From: Salticus scenicus
Lineage: Eukaryota > Arthropoda > Arachnida > Araneae > Salticidae
Direction: 5' to 3'
Assembly (NCBI GenBank): GCA_963930645.1
Contig: CAWVNO010001198.1
Location: 1,051,001 to 1,115,000, forward strand
Length of the DNA: 64,000 nt
Below are positions 27,375 through 36,900 of the stretch, piece after piece (positions within the stretch are counted from its first letter, which is position 1; the number at the start of each line of letters is the position of its first letter). The notes under the pieces are model-generated. The model made no database searches. It worked only from the letters and a program-made list of their open reading frames with translations, and was not told the origin of the DNA. Made by a program: the position numbers and the translations under genes.

Positions 27375-29564
27375 ATGATACGAGTGTTCTTCTTGTCTTT
27401 GCTGTTAATTTATTACTGGTATTTTTACGCGCCTGGGTCTGAAAGCGTTACGAAACCTTCTGCTGGTTCACCCTCAAAAGCCCCGTCGTTCGATTACGTA
27501 TTCGATTCGAAGAAGCCAAAACATTTTCAGTTTACAGTGAACGGAAAATTAGCTTGGGAGCATACCTTATCCAGTGACGCTTACATGTTTCATCAAGGCC
27601 AAATTTTGGCAGTCGATCCATGCTATGGAAAATCGAACGGCTCGTTGGTTCCGGCTGTAGGACAAAATCTCTACGATCACTTGAAATCGGATCCTCAATT
27701 GAAAAACCTTCCAAATTTTAAAGAAAATAGTCAGTTTACCGTTCATAAAGGAACCGTTTTCAATTTCGAGTGTCAAAACGGTCGTGTCTCGAGTCTCCAA
27801 ATCTGTCCCTCAGGAACTACTCTCATAGCGAACGCTTGCCAGCCCGTCAATGCGTGTACTGGTAGATCGAACGGAGTAATGCTACCAAATCCTAAAAACA
27901 TATCCCAGTATATCATGTGTCAGAATGGCAAAGAGGTCTTTATAAAATGTCGTAACGGAACCCTGTTTTATCACGATCGATGCGAGCCCGTCAAAGATTT
28001 AAATCATTATTGTAAAATTTTTCCAAATACACCTTTTATTCATAACGACGAAACGCGAGTCGAATGTCATAACGGTAAGCCCGTATTCATTACTTGTAAG
28101 CCTGGAACTAAATTTTTGGGTAAAGATTATTGCGAACCTATCAATTGTAATGGTTTACCGGACGGTAGTAACATATCTTTGCCTGCAACAGAAATGCCTC
28201 CGTTCAATTTCACGCCTGGATACATGACTTGTAAGAATGGTAAAATTGATGAAACTGTAGAATGTCCTCAGAACTGGGATAAATCGAAAGGCGATAACTT
28301 GCCATTTTTACCTATGGTTTACAACGGCCAGAAATGTACGGAACCCATATTTTGTGACAATGTCTTTTCCAATGACCCAAATATTATCGTCCCTGTTTAC
28401 GAATTTACCAAACACGTTAAAAATTGGAGGAATTCTGAAGATTTAGATCGCACTGCAGGCTTTATCTGTGAAAATGGATTTCGTAAAAGAAAACTGGTCG
28501 ACGAAGGCAAACGAATTTCTAAACGTTATAAAATCGAAGATGTATGTGTTTCGGATGAAAAAATATTCATACGCGACACCCCAGAATGTTATTACGATTG
28601 CGCTGAAAAGAAACATCTGAGATGTCCTAATGGCACAGTTTTTACTGGATCGAAATGCATTCAGAAGCCTAAGAATGCTTTCAAATATAATAAGTTTTAT
28701 CTGTTTGAATTTCCCCAAGTAAATTTAGAATCTTGGATCGAGCCGTTCAATTACCATAAGGATACCATACCAACTTGTCAAAAATCCGAAATCTATATCC
28801 AGATGTATAATATTTGTTCTCATCCCGATTGTGTCAACTACGCCTTCGTGTCTCAGATTCCACAAATGGCCGTCCTGTTACCTCGCGAACATGCAGCCAA
28901 ATGTAAATTTTACGAAAATGAAAGATTATTGAAAAAAGAACCTGTCCATTTTACATATAATTTTTGGACGCAGAAAATATCAGACTGGCCAGAAGAGCCT
29001 TGTCAACCTGGTCAGAAAATACAAACTGGAAATATTATTTGGGATAGTACTGTCTATGCTACGTGCAATATCCAACGACCGTTCATATTTTGTCCCTCTA
29101 TGCATACAAAACGTATCATTTCAGTCTCTGATCAAGAATATGCCTGCGAGCCTCCTCCGACTACGGAATATGTAGTCAATTGGTTGAACGATTGGTTAGA
29201 TTTTGCGACTGGAGAATTCAGACAAATAAAACCTGCGATTTGGAACGAAAATAATCCACCGTCCGTCAAATTTAATAAAACTATGGATTCAATACATTTA
29301 ACCGAAAAAGGTTTACAACTGAATACGGGCATGAGGCTTAAATTATTCACTGACCAACCCGTTCAGCTCCAAGTGCGATATAGAGTGACCTATCCACCCA
29401 ACGTGGCGTTTGAATATAGCGATGCGGGGCGAAAAGCACTCGTTTCCGATTCTTTGTCTGGATTTATAGTCAGGCGTGGACAATTTACGAATAAAACGAT
29501 AACACTTCCTACATATAAACCCGTTCAAATCGTCGAATTTTTGAAAGAAGATCTGTACGTATAA
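27375..29564 (+). CDS. PIF-8/VP91-like chitin-binding virion protein (729 aa)
   Basis: Residues about 2-18 form a signal anchor. From about residue 85 to 420 the protein has repeated Cys-rich units with (E/K)C-x-NGK / CxxGTxF-C patterns resembling the peritrophin-type chitin-binding modules found in VP91 (Ac83, PIF-8). The C-terminal 300 residues are beta-rich with a few cysteines. Length and layout fit PIF-8, part of the oral entry complex and nucleocapsid assembly. The assignment is by architecture, not a unique motif. CG-rich codon use matches P74. Confidence 0.6.
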   Translation: MIRVFFLSLLLIYYWYFYAPGSESVTKPSAGSPSKAPSFDYVFDSKKPKHFQFTVNGKLAWEHTLSSDAYMFHQGQILAVDPCYGKSNGSLVPAVGQNLYDHLKSDPQLKNLPNFKENSQFTVHKGTVFNFECQNGRVSSLQICPSGTTLIANACQPVNACTGRSNGVMLPNPKNISQYIMCQNGKEVFIKCRNGTLFYHDRCEPVKDLNHYCKIFPNTPFIHNDETRVECHNGKPVFITCKPGTKFLGKDYCEPINCNGLPDGSNISLPATEMPPFNFTPGYMTCKNGKIDETVECPQNWDKSKGDNLPFLPMVYNGQKCTEPIFCDNVFSNDPNIIVPVYEFTKHVKNWRNSEDLDRTAGFICENGFRKRKLVDEGKRISKRYKIEDVCVSDEKIFIRDTPECYYDCAEKKHLRCPNGTVFTGSKCIQKPKNAFKYNKFYLFEFPQVNLESWIEPFNYHKDTIPTCQKSEIYIQMYNICSHPDCVNYAFVSQIPQMAVLLPREHAAKCKFYENERLLKKEPVHFTYNFWTQKISDWPEEPCQPGQKIQTGNIIWDSTVYATCNIQRPFIFCPSMHTKRIISVSDQEYACEPPPTTEYVVNWLNDWLDFATGEFRQIKPAIWNENNPPSVKFNKTMDSIHLTEKGLQLNTGMRLKLFTDQPVQLQVRYRVTYPPNVAFEYSDAGRKALVSDSLSGFIVRRGQFTNKTITLPTYKPVQIVEFLKEDLYV

Positions 29565-29574
29565 ACCAAGAAGT

Positions 29575-29820
29575 ATGGACGAACGTTCTTTGGCCCACGG
29601 TGTGCTATTTTATTCTTCGTTATATATAAATTGCGTACTGCTGAGTATTGGGGTGACCACGGGTCGTTGGATTTTCGTATTACTGATACTGTTGACTATA
29701 GGACTGACTGCATACGTAATGTATTTGACGACTCAAAATCCAGAACATTTAAAGAATGTTGGCAGCTGGGCAGAGAAAACACTCTCTATTCATTTGGAAA
29801 AACTGAAGTTGTTATTTTAG
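29575..29820 (+). CDS. Small two-pass membrane protein (81 aa)
   Basis: Starts 10 nt after the stop of the PIF-8-like gene. Residues about 10-27 and 32-52 are hydrophobic; the C-terminus is a charged amphipathic helix. Its last 35 nt overlap the convergent deoxynucleoside kinase. Likely a late envelope protein; not recognised. Confidence 0.6.
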   Translation: MDERSLAHGVLFYSSLYINCVLLSIGVTTGRWIFVLLILLTIGLTAYVMYLTTQNPEHLKNVGSWAEKTLSIHLEKLKLLF

Positions 29821-30355
29821 ATAAAATTTCTCGAACCTGTTGTTCGACAGGGTCATTGATTACGTAAACGTTCGAACGAGCCTTCAAGAGATTTTCTTTG
29901 TAAGAATCATGCAAGCGTTCTAAATAATCTAAGCTTATCAAACGGTCGATCGGAGAGCGGTCCCGGATTCGATTAAACGCTTCGAGAGGCTCTACGTCTA
30001 AATAAATGAAACAATCTACGTTAAAATTTAAAACTTGATAAATTTTGTCGTACGTATGTAGATCTTGTTCGTTTAATATCAGCGGGGCAAATATATACCT
30101 GGAAGTCCAAGGACACCGTTCGACTAGAATTAAATCGTCACCTTTCGGAAAAGACATTTTTTGATTGTATTGAGAAATTAAGACTTGGAATTGGAAAGCC
30201 GGTCCGTAAAGCGTTTGATTTTCGTACAGATGGGGTAGTAATGTCCATTCGTGTATGGGTTCAGGAAAACATTTAAAATCTGTAGCCAGTTGTCGCATCA
30301 AAGTAGATTTGCCAGCCCCAATCAATCCGTCGATACAGACAATGTAAGGAGCCAT
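29786..30355 (-). CDS. dnk: Deoxynucleoside kinase (189 aa)
   Basis: P-loop GLIGAGKST at residues about 10-18, an ERCPWTSRYIFA motif near 80-92 (the ERS/DR-type catalytic Glu-Arg and substrate Arg), and the lid R-x-R near 128 followed by YLERLHDSY. This matches the dNK/TK2/dGK family, which phosphorylates deoxynucleosides to raise dNTP supply. It is shorter than animal dNKs at the N-terminus, as expected without a targeting peptide. TATA and a palindrome lie upstream. Confidence 0.85.
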   Translation of the reverse strand: MAPYIVCIDGLIGAGKSTLMRQLATDFKCFPEPIHEWTLLPHLYENQTLYGPAFQFQVLISQYNQKMSFPKGDDLILVERCPWTSRYIFAPLILNEQDLHTYDKIYQVLNFNVDCFIYLDVEPLEAFNRIRDRSPIDRLISLDYLERLHDSYKENLLKARSNVYVINDPVEQQVREILSKITTSVFPNE

Positions 30356-30414
30356 GATGAAAGTAAATTAAATGTTCAGAGTCAAGCGTATTTATATATA
30401 AAATATGGCCTTGG

Positions 30415-30485
<71 letters not shown>
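30415..30485. terminator. A37T34 palindrome
   Basis: Left flank TATGGCCTTGG, right flank GGTTGGTTGGTTG. Confidence 0.75.
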
Positions 30486-30487
<2 letters not shown>

Positions 30488-30559
30488 GTTGGTTGGTTGA
30501 TATATATTTATAATGTTAATTGAATTAAATATATTTTCAAAAATGAAGATTTAGACTTT

Positions 30560-30875
30560 GAGTTGACTATTGCAAATTCGACCAACTTTAGAAACGTAAT
30601 CTTAAAATAAAAATATTTTTGAAAACTAATCGTGGAATCGTAATTCTTATTACATATACATAGTAAAATAAGCAATTTAATTCAGTCGTTTTTTTTTCAA
30701 ATTTAAAAAAAAATTGAAAATTTTGTAAATTCGACCAACTTTAGAAACGTAATCTTAAAATAAAAATATTTTTGAAAACTAATCGTGGAATCGTGATTTT
30801 TATTACATATACATAGTAAAATAAGCAATTTAATTCAGTCGTTTTTTTTTCAAATTAAAAAAAAATTGAAAATTT
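30560..30875. repeat. Direct repeat, two copies of about 150 bp
   Basis: AAATTCGACCAACTTTAGAA, ACTAATCGTGGAATCGT, ACATATACATAGTAAAATAA and CAGTCGTTTTTTTTTC occur twice in the same order with very few changes (about 30570 and 30725). No coding frame. It lies alone between two palindromes, in a region with no gene from 30356 to 31039. Confidence 0.75.
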
Positions 30876-30978
30876 TGACAGAGGTGGTGGCACATCAGCA
30901 AATTTAGATAAACTGTTACTTTAGCATGATATATATATAGGCTAGCTAGAGTCAATAAATCAATCAACCAACAAAAAT

Positions 30979-31000
30979 AAAAAAAAAAAAAAAAAAAAAA

Positions 31001-31040
<40 letters not shown>
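30979..31040. terminator. A26T36 palindrome
   Basis: Left flank AATCAATCAACCAAC; the sushi gene stop merges with the T-run on the right. Confidence 0.75.
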
Positions 31041-31045
<5 letters not shown>

Positions 31046-31942
31046 GTTATAATATCTAAATAATGTTATTATAAATAAAATGAAGGATACTATTAAACCA
31101 ATTGCTGATATGATCCATTCATAGGATCGTCGTCGTAGTGTGGACAAACTTGACGAGACTGGATTGGGTATTTGAGAATTAGGTTGTAGTATGGGTAAAC
31201 CTGGCGAGACTGGATTAGGTTGTAGTATGGGTAAACTTGGCGAGACTGGGTTGGCAATGGGCAGTTGAGAATTATTTTCTGAGCAATTTGGATTTGTCCA
31301 AGTTCCGTCCGCCTTACATCTTACAAGCACCTCTTTACCGTCGCACTTTACTGCTGCAAATCCTGGTGAAATTATTCGGGCATTTGGTATTATCGGACAT
31401 GGATCGCATATTATTTCTGGACCGCTCCACTGTCCGTTCGTCTGGCATATTCTTTTGTTGCTACCGACAGCATAAAATCCTGGGTTGCAAACCACAGTCG
31501 CTACTGAATCAACGTTCCTATTCGGATAAGACACGGAACCGTTTTCGGGGTTGTCTAACTCTTCACATTGTATGGGCTCGCATTCAATTTTTTTTACTGA
31601 TGGAATCCATTCGCCAGTAGCAGAACAAAATAGAGATTTGTAAAGGGTTTTGAGTTTAAAACCTTCAAAGCACTTATAAGTTACCATACTAGGAAATGAA
31701 TATACTGAGCCTGTATGGTAGCCGTTTTCAATAACAGGAGGTGCACCACAAGACCTTGGAAAGCATTCGACCGACGAAGGATTCCATACTAATTCGTCAT
31801 CTTTTTTTGTTAAAATAGAAAATATAGTGTTAGATCGATATCCATCATCGCATTGCAGAGTAGCTTTATCACCTTCTAAATAGGGTGGGTCATGGCTACC
31901 CAAGAATTTACCTTTAATAGCGGATGGCAAAGTATATATCAT
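31040..31942 (-). CDS. Sushi (CCP) repeat membrane protein (300 aa)
   Basis: Three to four complement-control-type modules: each shows C, G-Y/F, C, then G-x-W and C (for example CGAPPVIENG ... GEWIPS ... C and CEELDNPENGSVSY ... GQWSG ... C). The first module lacks its opening cysteine and there is no signal peptide; a stop codon lies right before the ATG. Then come two PNPVSP-type proline-rich repeats and a C-terminal membrane anchor near 275-295. Sushi proteins bind complement-like or adhesion factors. A missing spliced exon is one explanation for the odd N-terminus. Confidence 0.7.
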
Positions 31943-32109
31943 TTATAAAACTTGATTATATAGTTTGAAAATAATATTTTAAGGTTTCTCATATCTATAT
32001 ATACGCCCCATAGTTCGCATAAAAAACCAGAAGAAGATTGATGCTAGAAGACAAAATGAAGGTTTGAGTACGACTATTTATACAGAATGAATTCAAGCCA
32101 CGCCCAACC

Positions 32110-32111
<2 letters not shown>

Positions 32112-32146
<35 letters not shown>

Positions 32147-32168
32147 TTTTTTTTTTTTTTTTTTTTTT
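32112..32168. terminator. A31T26 palindrome
   Basis: Left flank GCCACGCCCAACCG, right flank partial repeat R copy 4. Confidence 0.75.
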
Positions 32169-32169
32169 G

Positions 32170-32420
32170 TTGATAGTTTTTTAATTTATATTTTTCAGTT
32201 AGTTTCTATTTTCTTTATCCAATCAAATTTATTGTAGATGGCGCTGCAGTCTATGTATATAGTATATATATAGTATATCTATTAGGGTGGGTGGGAGTGG
32301 AATTTATTTCTTCTACTATAAGGTCATGCATAAACCAGCTCCGCGATGTCCAAACCTATTTCCTTTAAAATAGGATGGGGTAACGTTATTTATACAATAT
32401 TGGCTTTGAAAACAAGATGA
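32170..32420. repeat. Dispersed repeat R, copy 4 (partial)
   Basis: Holds the TTGTAGATGGCGCTGCAGTC block, TATATATAGTATATC, TTAGGGTGGGTGGGAGTGG, GGTCATGCATAAACC and CAATATTGGCTTTGAAAAC, then ends at the small gene on the right. Confidence 0.75.
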
Positions 32421-32425
32421 AATAT

Positions 32426-32617
32426 TCAGTTATTTACGTTCATAGTTATTTCCCATCCTGGACTCTTTTGAATTTGTTTATGTATAAGATATTTTCGCCA
32501 TTCCATTGGGTTCATATTATAATATAAAGTATTCAATGTAATTTTTATATATGCTCGATATAACCTATGATTCCAACAGACAAATAACATGCAAATACAC
32601 AATAATATAATTAGCAT
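32426..32617 (-). CDS. Possible small membrane protein (63 aa)
   Basis: N-terminal hydrophobic segment at residues 2-15, then a basic, tyrosine-rich stretch. Divergent from the next gene with a 29 nt gap. Nothing else supports it, and it borders repeat R, so it may be spurious. Confidence 0.35.
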   Translation of the reverse strand: MLIILLCICMLFVCWNHRLYRAYIKITLNTLYYNMNPMEWRKYLIHKQIQKSPGWEITMNVNN

Positions 32618-32646
32618 GCTCTTGCTATTAAATGTACAAATAAAGT

Positions 32647-33624
32647 ATGTCTAATCGTAAACCAGTTTCAACTTCTTTAAAGCCAAATAGTCGCAAGAGA
32701 AGAGATATCTCTTCTTCTAATACTGTGAACAAAGCTTTTAAAATGGAGAAAATCGTAAACGAGCAACCCGTTGATATGGATCTTGAACATCAACCTGAGG
32801 ATGAGCAACCCGCTGATATGGATCTTGAACATCAACCTGAGGATGAGCAGCCTGGTCCCGGCAACGGAGATGAGCAGCCTGGTCCCGGCAACGGAGATGA
32901 GCAGCCTGGTCCCGGCAACGGAGATGAGCAGCCTGGTCCCGGCAACGGAGATGAGCAGCCTGGTCCCGGCAATTTAAATGGTTTGGGGGGTGAAGTCGCT
33001 AAGGATAATGAGCCTCAAGATGACGACAACGTGTTAGAACAAAAATATAACGAAATTTATTTAAGAGGTTATTGTTTGCAAAATAATAATATGGACCAGT
33101 ATTACGCAAAGGATGTTGAAGGTCATGATAAATATTGGCAAAATGAAGCTGGAAAATTAGTTTATGCTTGCAAAAAAGTAATAGACGGGGATAAAGAATA
33201 TTTGATTGAATATCCATGCGCTAAGAAAGATGGTACAAATGTTTATATTTATGAAAATGGATGTCCAAAATACCCCCTAAATTTAACTACGCTTAAGGTA
33301 ACGTATCCTTTAACAAGAGAGGAAATGTATCTTAAAGATGAAAATGGAAATTATGTTTATCCCATAGATGAGGATGGTCAAGAAAGTTATCGTCAGGACG
33401 AGAATGGTAATGACTTACCTCTGAACGAGTATAAATATGCCAAAAACCCAGATGGGTCTGAATTTTATCCAAAACGGAATAATGGGGACGAATTTTATCT
33501 GAAAGCTGAAGACGGTAGCTCTGAAAAAGGTGCCATATTGTATCAAAATGGCGAACTAGTACCATACTACGCTCGTAAAGCAAATGGTGATGAATTTTAT
33601 CCTCGTGAATTTATCGAATTATAA
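32647..33624 (+). CDS. YxxD-repeat protein with DEQPGPGNG array, family Y copy 1 (325 aa)
   Basis: ATG follows AAATAAAGT. The first 40 residues are basic and Ser-rich (possible nuclear signal SRKRRD). Residues about 38-66 hold two copies of an EDEQPADMDLEHQP-like unit and 67-111 hold five tandem DEQPGPGNG units. The rest is built from degenerate units of the type Y-x-K-D-x2-G-x-E-x-Y-P, about 12-20 residues each. The same units form the proteins at 45112 and 51851. Function unknown; a filament or matrix protein is a fair guess. Confidence 0.75.
   Translation: MSNRKPVSTSLKPNSRKRRDISSSNTVNKAFKMEKIVNEQPVDMDLEHQPEDEQPADMDLEHQPEDEQPGPGNGDEQPGPGNGDEQPGPGNGDEQPGPGNGDEQPGPGNLNGLGGEVAKDNEPQDDDNVLEQKYNEIYLRGYCLQNNNMDQYYAKDVEGHDKYWQNEAGKLVYACKKVIDGDKEYLIEYPCAKKDGTNVYIYENGCPKYPLNLTTLKVTYPLTREEMYLKDENGNYVYPIDEDGQESYRQDENGNDLPLNEYKYAKNPDGSEFYPKRNNGDEFYLKAEDGSSEKGAILYQNGELVPYYARKANGDEFYPREFIEL
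32758..32972 (+). repeat. In-frame minisatellites (42 bp x2, then 27 bp x4-5)
   Basis: GATGAGCAGCCTGGTCCCGG units of 27 bp are almost identical, showing recent expansion; two 42 bp units precede them. All lengths are multiples of three, so the frame is kept. Confidence 0.85.
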
Positions 33625-33846
33625 AAAGTCATATAAAGTGCGATCGTGTCGCCAAAGCCATGTAAGAAAATATTATGTTTAGTCCTTTTACGCGTTTCAT
33701 AAGACAATCTATAAATAATATCAATGTTTAATTTAACAAATTTTTCAAAGTCTAAACTAGAAGGTTGTTGCCAGCATACCTTGAGACATAATAATGTGTG
33801 GGTACACTAGCCAGCATATATATATATTATATAAACCACGCCCACT

Positions 33847-33847
<1 letters not shown>

Positions 33848-33915
<68 letters not shown>
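33848..33915. terminator. A30T38 palindrome
   Basis: Left flank is a full leftward TATA/GTGGGCGTGG promoter-like leader (33757-33847) that has no leftward gene; right flank GAGGGTTGGTTGGG. Confidence 0.75.
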
Positions 33916-33917
<2 letters not shown>

Positions 33918-33950
33918 GAGGGTTGGTTGGGTGTAGTTTATCTATATATT

Positions 33951-36900
33951 TCAACTAGCCGTATTCATCCTTTTTGCGTGTAAATTTTCTTCTTCCTCAT
34001 TTTTTGCTTCCATATTTTCTTCTTCCTCAATCTGTTCCGAATCCATACCAATAGCACTTGAAATATTTAATGCAGGTTCTGATAACGGTATAGCATTTTC
34101 ATTAGACAATAATGTGTGTAAATAATTTTCAGTTGCATTACAAGTAGTAATAAATAATTGATCTTTATCCACAGTATCCAAAAATATTTTGTCTAAGTCT
34201 ATTCTAAGTATGGTTTTTAAATCGTAATACAAGTAATCCTGATAAATTACCATAAGTGTATTTCCCCGATTGTCTCTTCTAAGGGTCCTTAATAACCGCA
34301 ATTTAACTTCAATTTGATCTTTATATTCTTCAACATCGGGCAAAAGTTGTTTCGAAATATTAAATCGTAGTTTGAAATATCCCTTATATAAATTATAAAA
34401 CAAATTTTGTAGTTCAATTACAGTCCAATTTTGATCTAATAGGATTTTTTTATCACTTGTTTCTCCCAAACCATCTACCGTTTGAATTGATCTTCTTTTC
34501 CTATTGGCGAACGCTTTTACACGTTCAGTTAATAAATCTGTGAACTGTTCTGGACTTGTATTAGGCTCAAAATTTAATATGCGTAACCATGTTTTATACA
34601 ACAAACCAATATTTTCGGCTTCTGTTGAATTAATCTCTTTATCAGGCAAAGGAGATAACATATCGCTTACCCATTCACTAAAATTTTTTTCCGAAGGGTA
34701 TTTATCTCGTAATTTTTCAACAAATGATGTAATATTAATTATAAATATTTTCATCCATTGCTGCTCGTTTAAACTTTCTGGATTTATTTTTTTAGCGATA
34801 TTACTTAAATTAAGGGAGAACTGTTCTACAGAATTTCCTGAAAATATAAAATTTTGAGTAAATTTTTGAAATTCATAAAATCGCTTAATAAATGAATCTT
34901 TCCATTGTAATTTATCATTATTAGGAATGTCTGGAGTCAGTGCTTGAAATTCATTGATGATTGTATGATTTATTTCAAATTCTTGTTGCATCGCCGTCAA
35001 AAAATTTATACACCAAACTTCATTATCAATTGATACGAAACGTTGTGCAGCTTCTTTAATATGATTCCATATTTCAATTATTTTAGTAGGAAAATTATCT
35101 GCATTGATACCGCAACCTAGCTGATTAATTGCATCGATACACCTCGCATACTTATCTATTAAAATCTTGATATTCGCGACGACATTATCATCGTTCGGTA
35201 TCCGAAACATTGTTGCAATTTCAGTTATTTTCGTAGTATCAGTAGGAGATCTGGAAGTTAAGGATAATATTATATTGCCAAAATTATACGCCGATATATT
35301 ATCATAATTAGATTCGTCTCTAACCTTGTCACATTGTTTACTCACCGCAAGAATGAGTTTTGTATCTTCTGGCCATTGTTCTAAGAAAAAGTTCTGCCAA
35401 TTTTCCATATTATAGGTATCTTTTAAAAAATCTATGACTTGTTGATCTGCAGTATTTAATACCTGTCCATTCGATATTTGTGTTTTTAAATTAGTTAGGC
35501 TAATGTTGCATGCTGCCAGCTTTTCGTTTACATCTAATAATTGTTCTTGTAAAGCTCCTTTGTCACCTTGCAATTGTTCTATCGTTCTTTTTAAAATGTC
35601 CGTGGAATGTACCGTTTTATTTTCTAAATTTCCTTTTTCAAGTTCCAATCGTTCTATTTGTCGTTGAAAAGACTTCGTGGTTTCTGCTAGTTTTCGTTCT
35701 AAATCTCTTTTTTCATCTTGCAATTGTTCTATTCTTTTATTTAAAGGGTCGTTTTGAGTTTGTAATGTTTGATCTGAAGTTTGTAATGCCTGTGCATTCG
35801 CTAGTTGCGTTTTTAAATTATCTACGTTAGCATTATTTTCTACCAGCTTTCGCTTTTCATTTGTTAGTTTTGCTTTTAAAGTTCTTTTATCATTTTGCAA
35901 TTGGTTTATTGTTTGATTTAAAGTGTCGATTTGAGTTTGTAATTTTTTAATTGTAGTATTTAATATCGGTACATTAGTTATTTGTGTTTGTAAAGTTTCT
36001 ACGTTAGTATTGCATTCGGCCAGCTTTTGGCTTTCGCGTGCTAGTTGATCTTCTAAAACTCTTTTTTCAGCTTGCAATTGTTCTATTGTTTGATTTAAAG
36101 AGTTGTTTTGAGTTTGTAATGTTTGATTTGCAGTATTTGATACCTGTGCATTCGTTATTTGTGTTTGTAAAGCTGCTACGTTAGTATTACATTCTGCCAG
36201 ATTTTGGGTTTCGCGTGTTAGTTGGTCTTCTAAAGCTCTTTTTTCAGCTCGCAATTGGTCTATTGTTTGATTTGCAGTATTTGATACCTGTACATTTGTT
36301 ATTTGTGTTTGTAAATTTTCTATTTTAGCATTGCATTCTGCCAGATTTTGGGTTTTGCGTGTTAGTTGTTCTTCTAAAGCACTTTTTTCAGCTTGCAATT
36401 GTTCTATTGTTTGTTTTAAAGAGCTGTTTTGAGTTTGTAATGTATGATCTGCAGTATTAAATATCGTCCGTGTATTTGCTAGTTGTGTTTCTAAATCTTC
36501 TATTTTAGCATTGCATTCTGCCAGGTTTTGGCTTTCGTGTGCTAGTTGTCCTTCTAAAACTCTTTTTTCTTCTCGCAATTGTTCCATTGTTTGGTTTTCG
36601 CCTGTTAGCTGTTCTGATTCTACAACTTGTTCCATTGTTTGATTTAAAGATAGTTGTACTTCTGCTAAAGTACGTTTTTCATTTTGCAATTGGTCTATTG
36701 TTTGTTTTAATGAGTCGTTTTGAGTTAATAATGACTCATTTGTTTCTGTCAATAGCCCGTGTCTTATTCTTGCCGATCCGTGCTGAGATTTTGATTTTTC
36801 ACGCGTCTTTAATAAGGCATTATATTTAGTTTCTAACTCTTTATAATCGTTGGACAATGTTTCGTATTTAGCATCTAAATTTTGTTTTCGCTCAGCCAAT

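Noticed and set aside
32771..32977. Second frame through the DEQPGPGNG repeats
   Set aside because: It is the +1 reading of the same 27 bp array and lacks any continuation.
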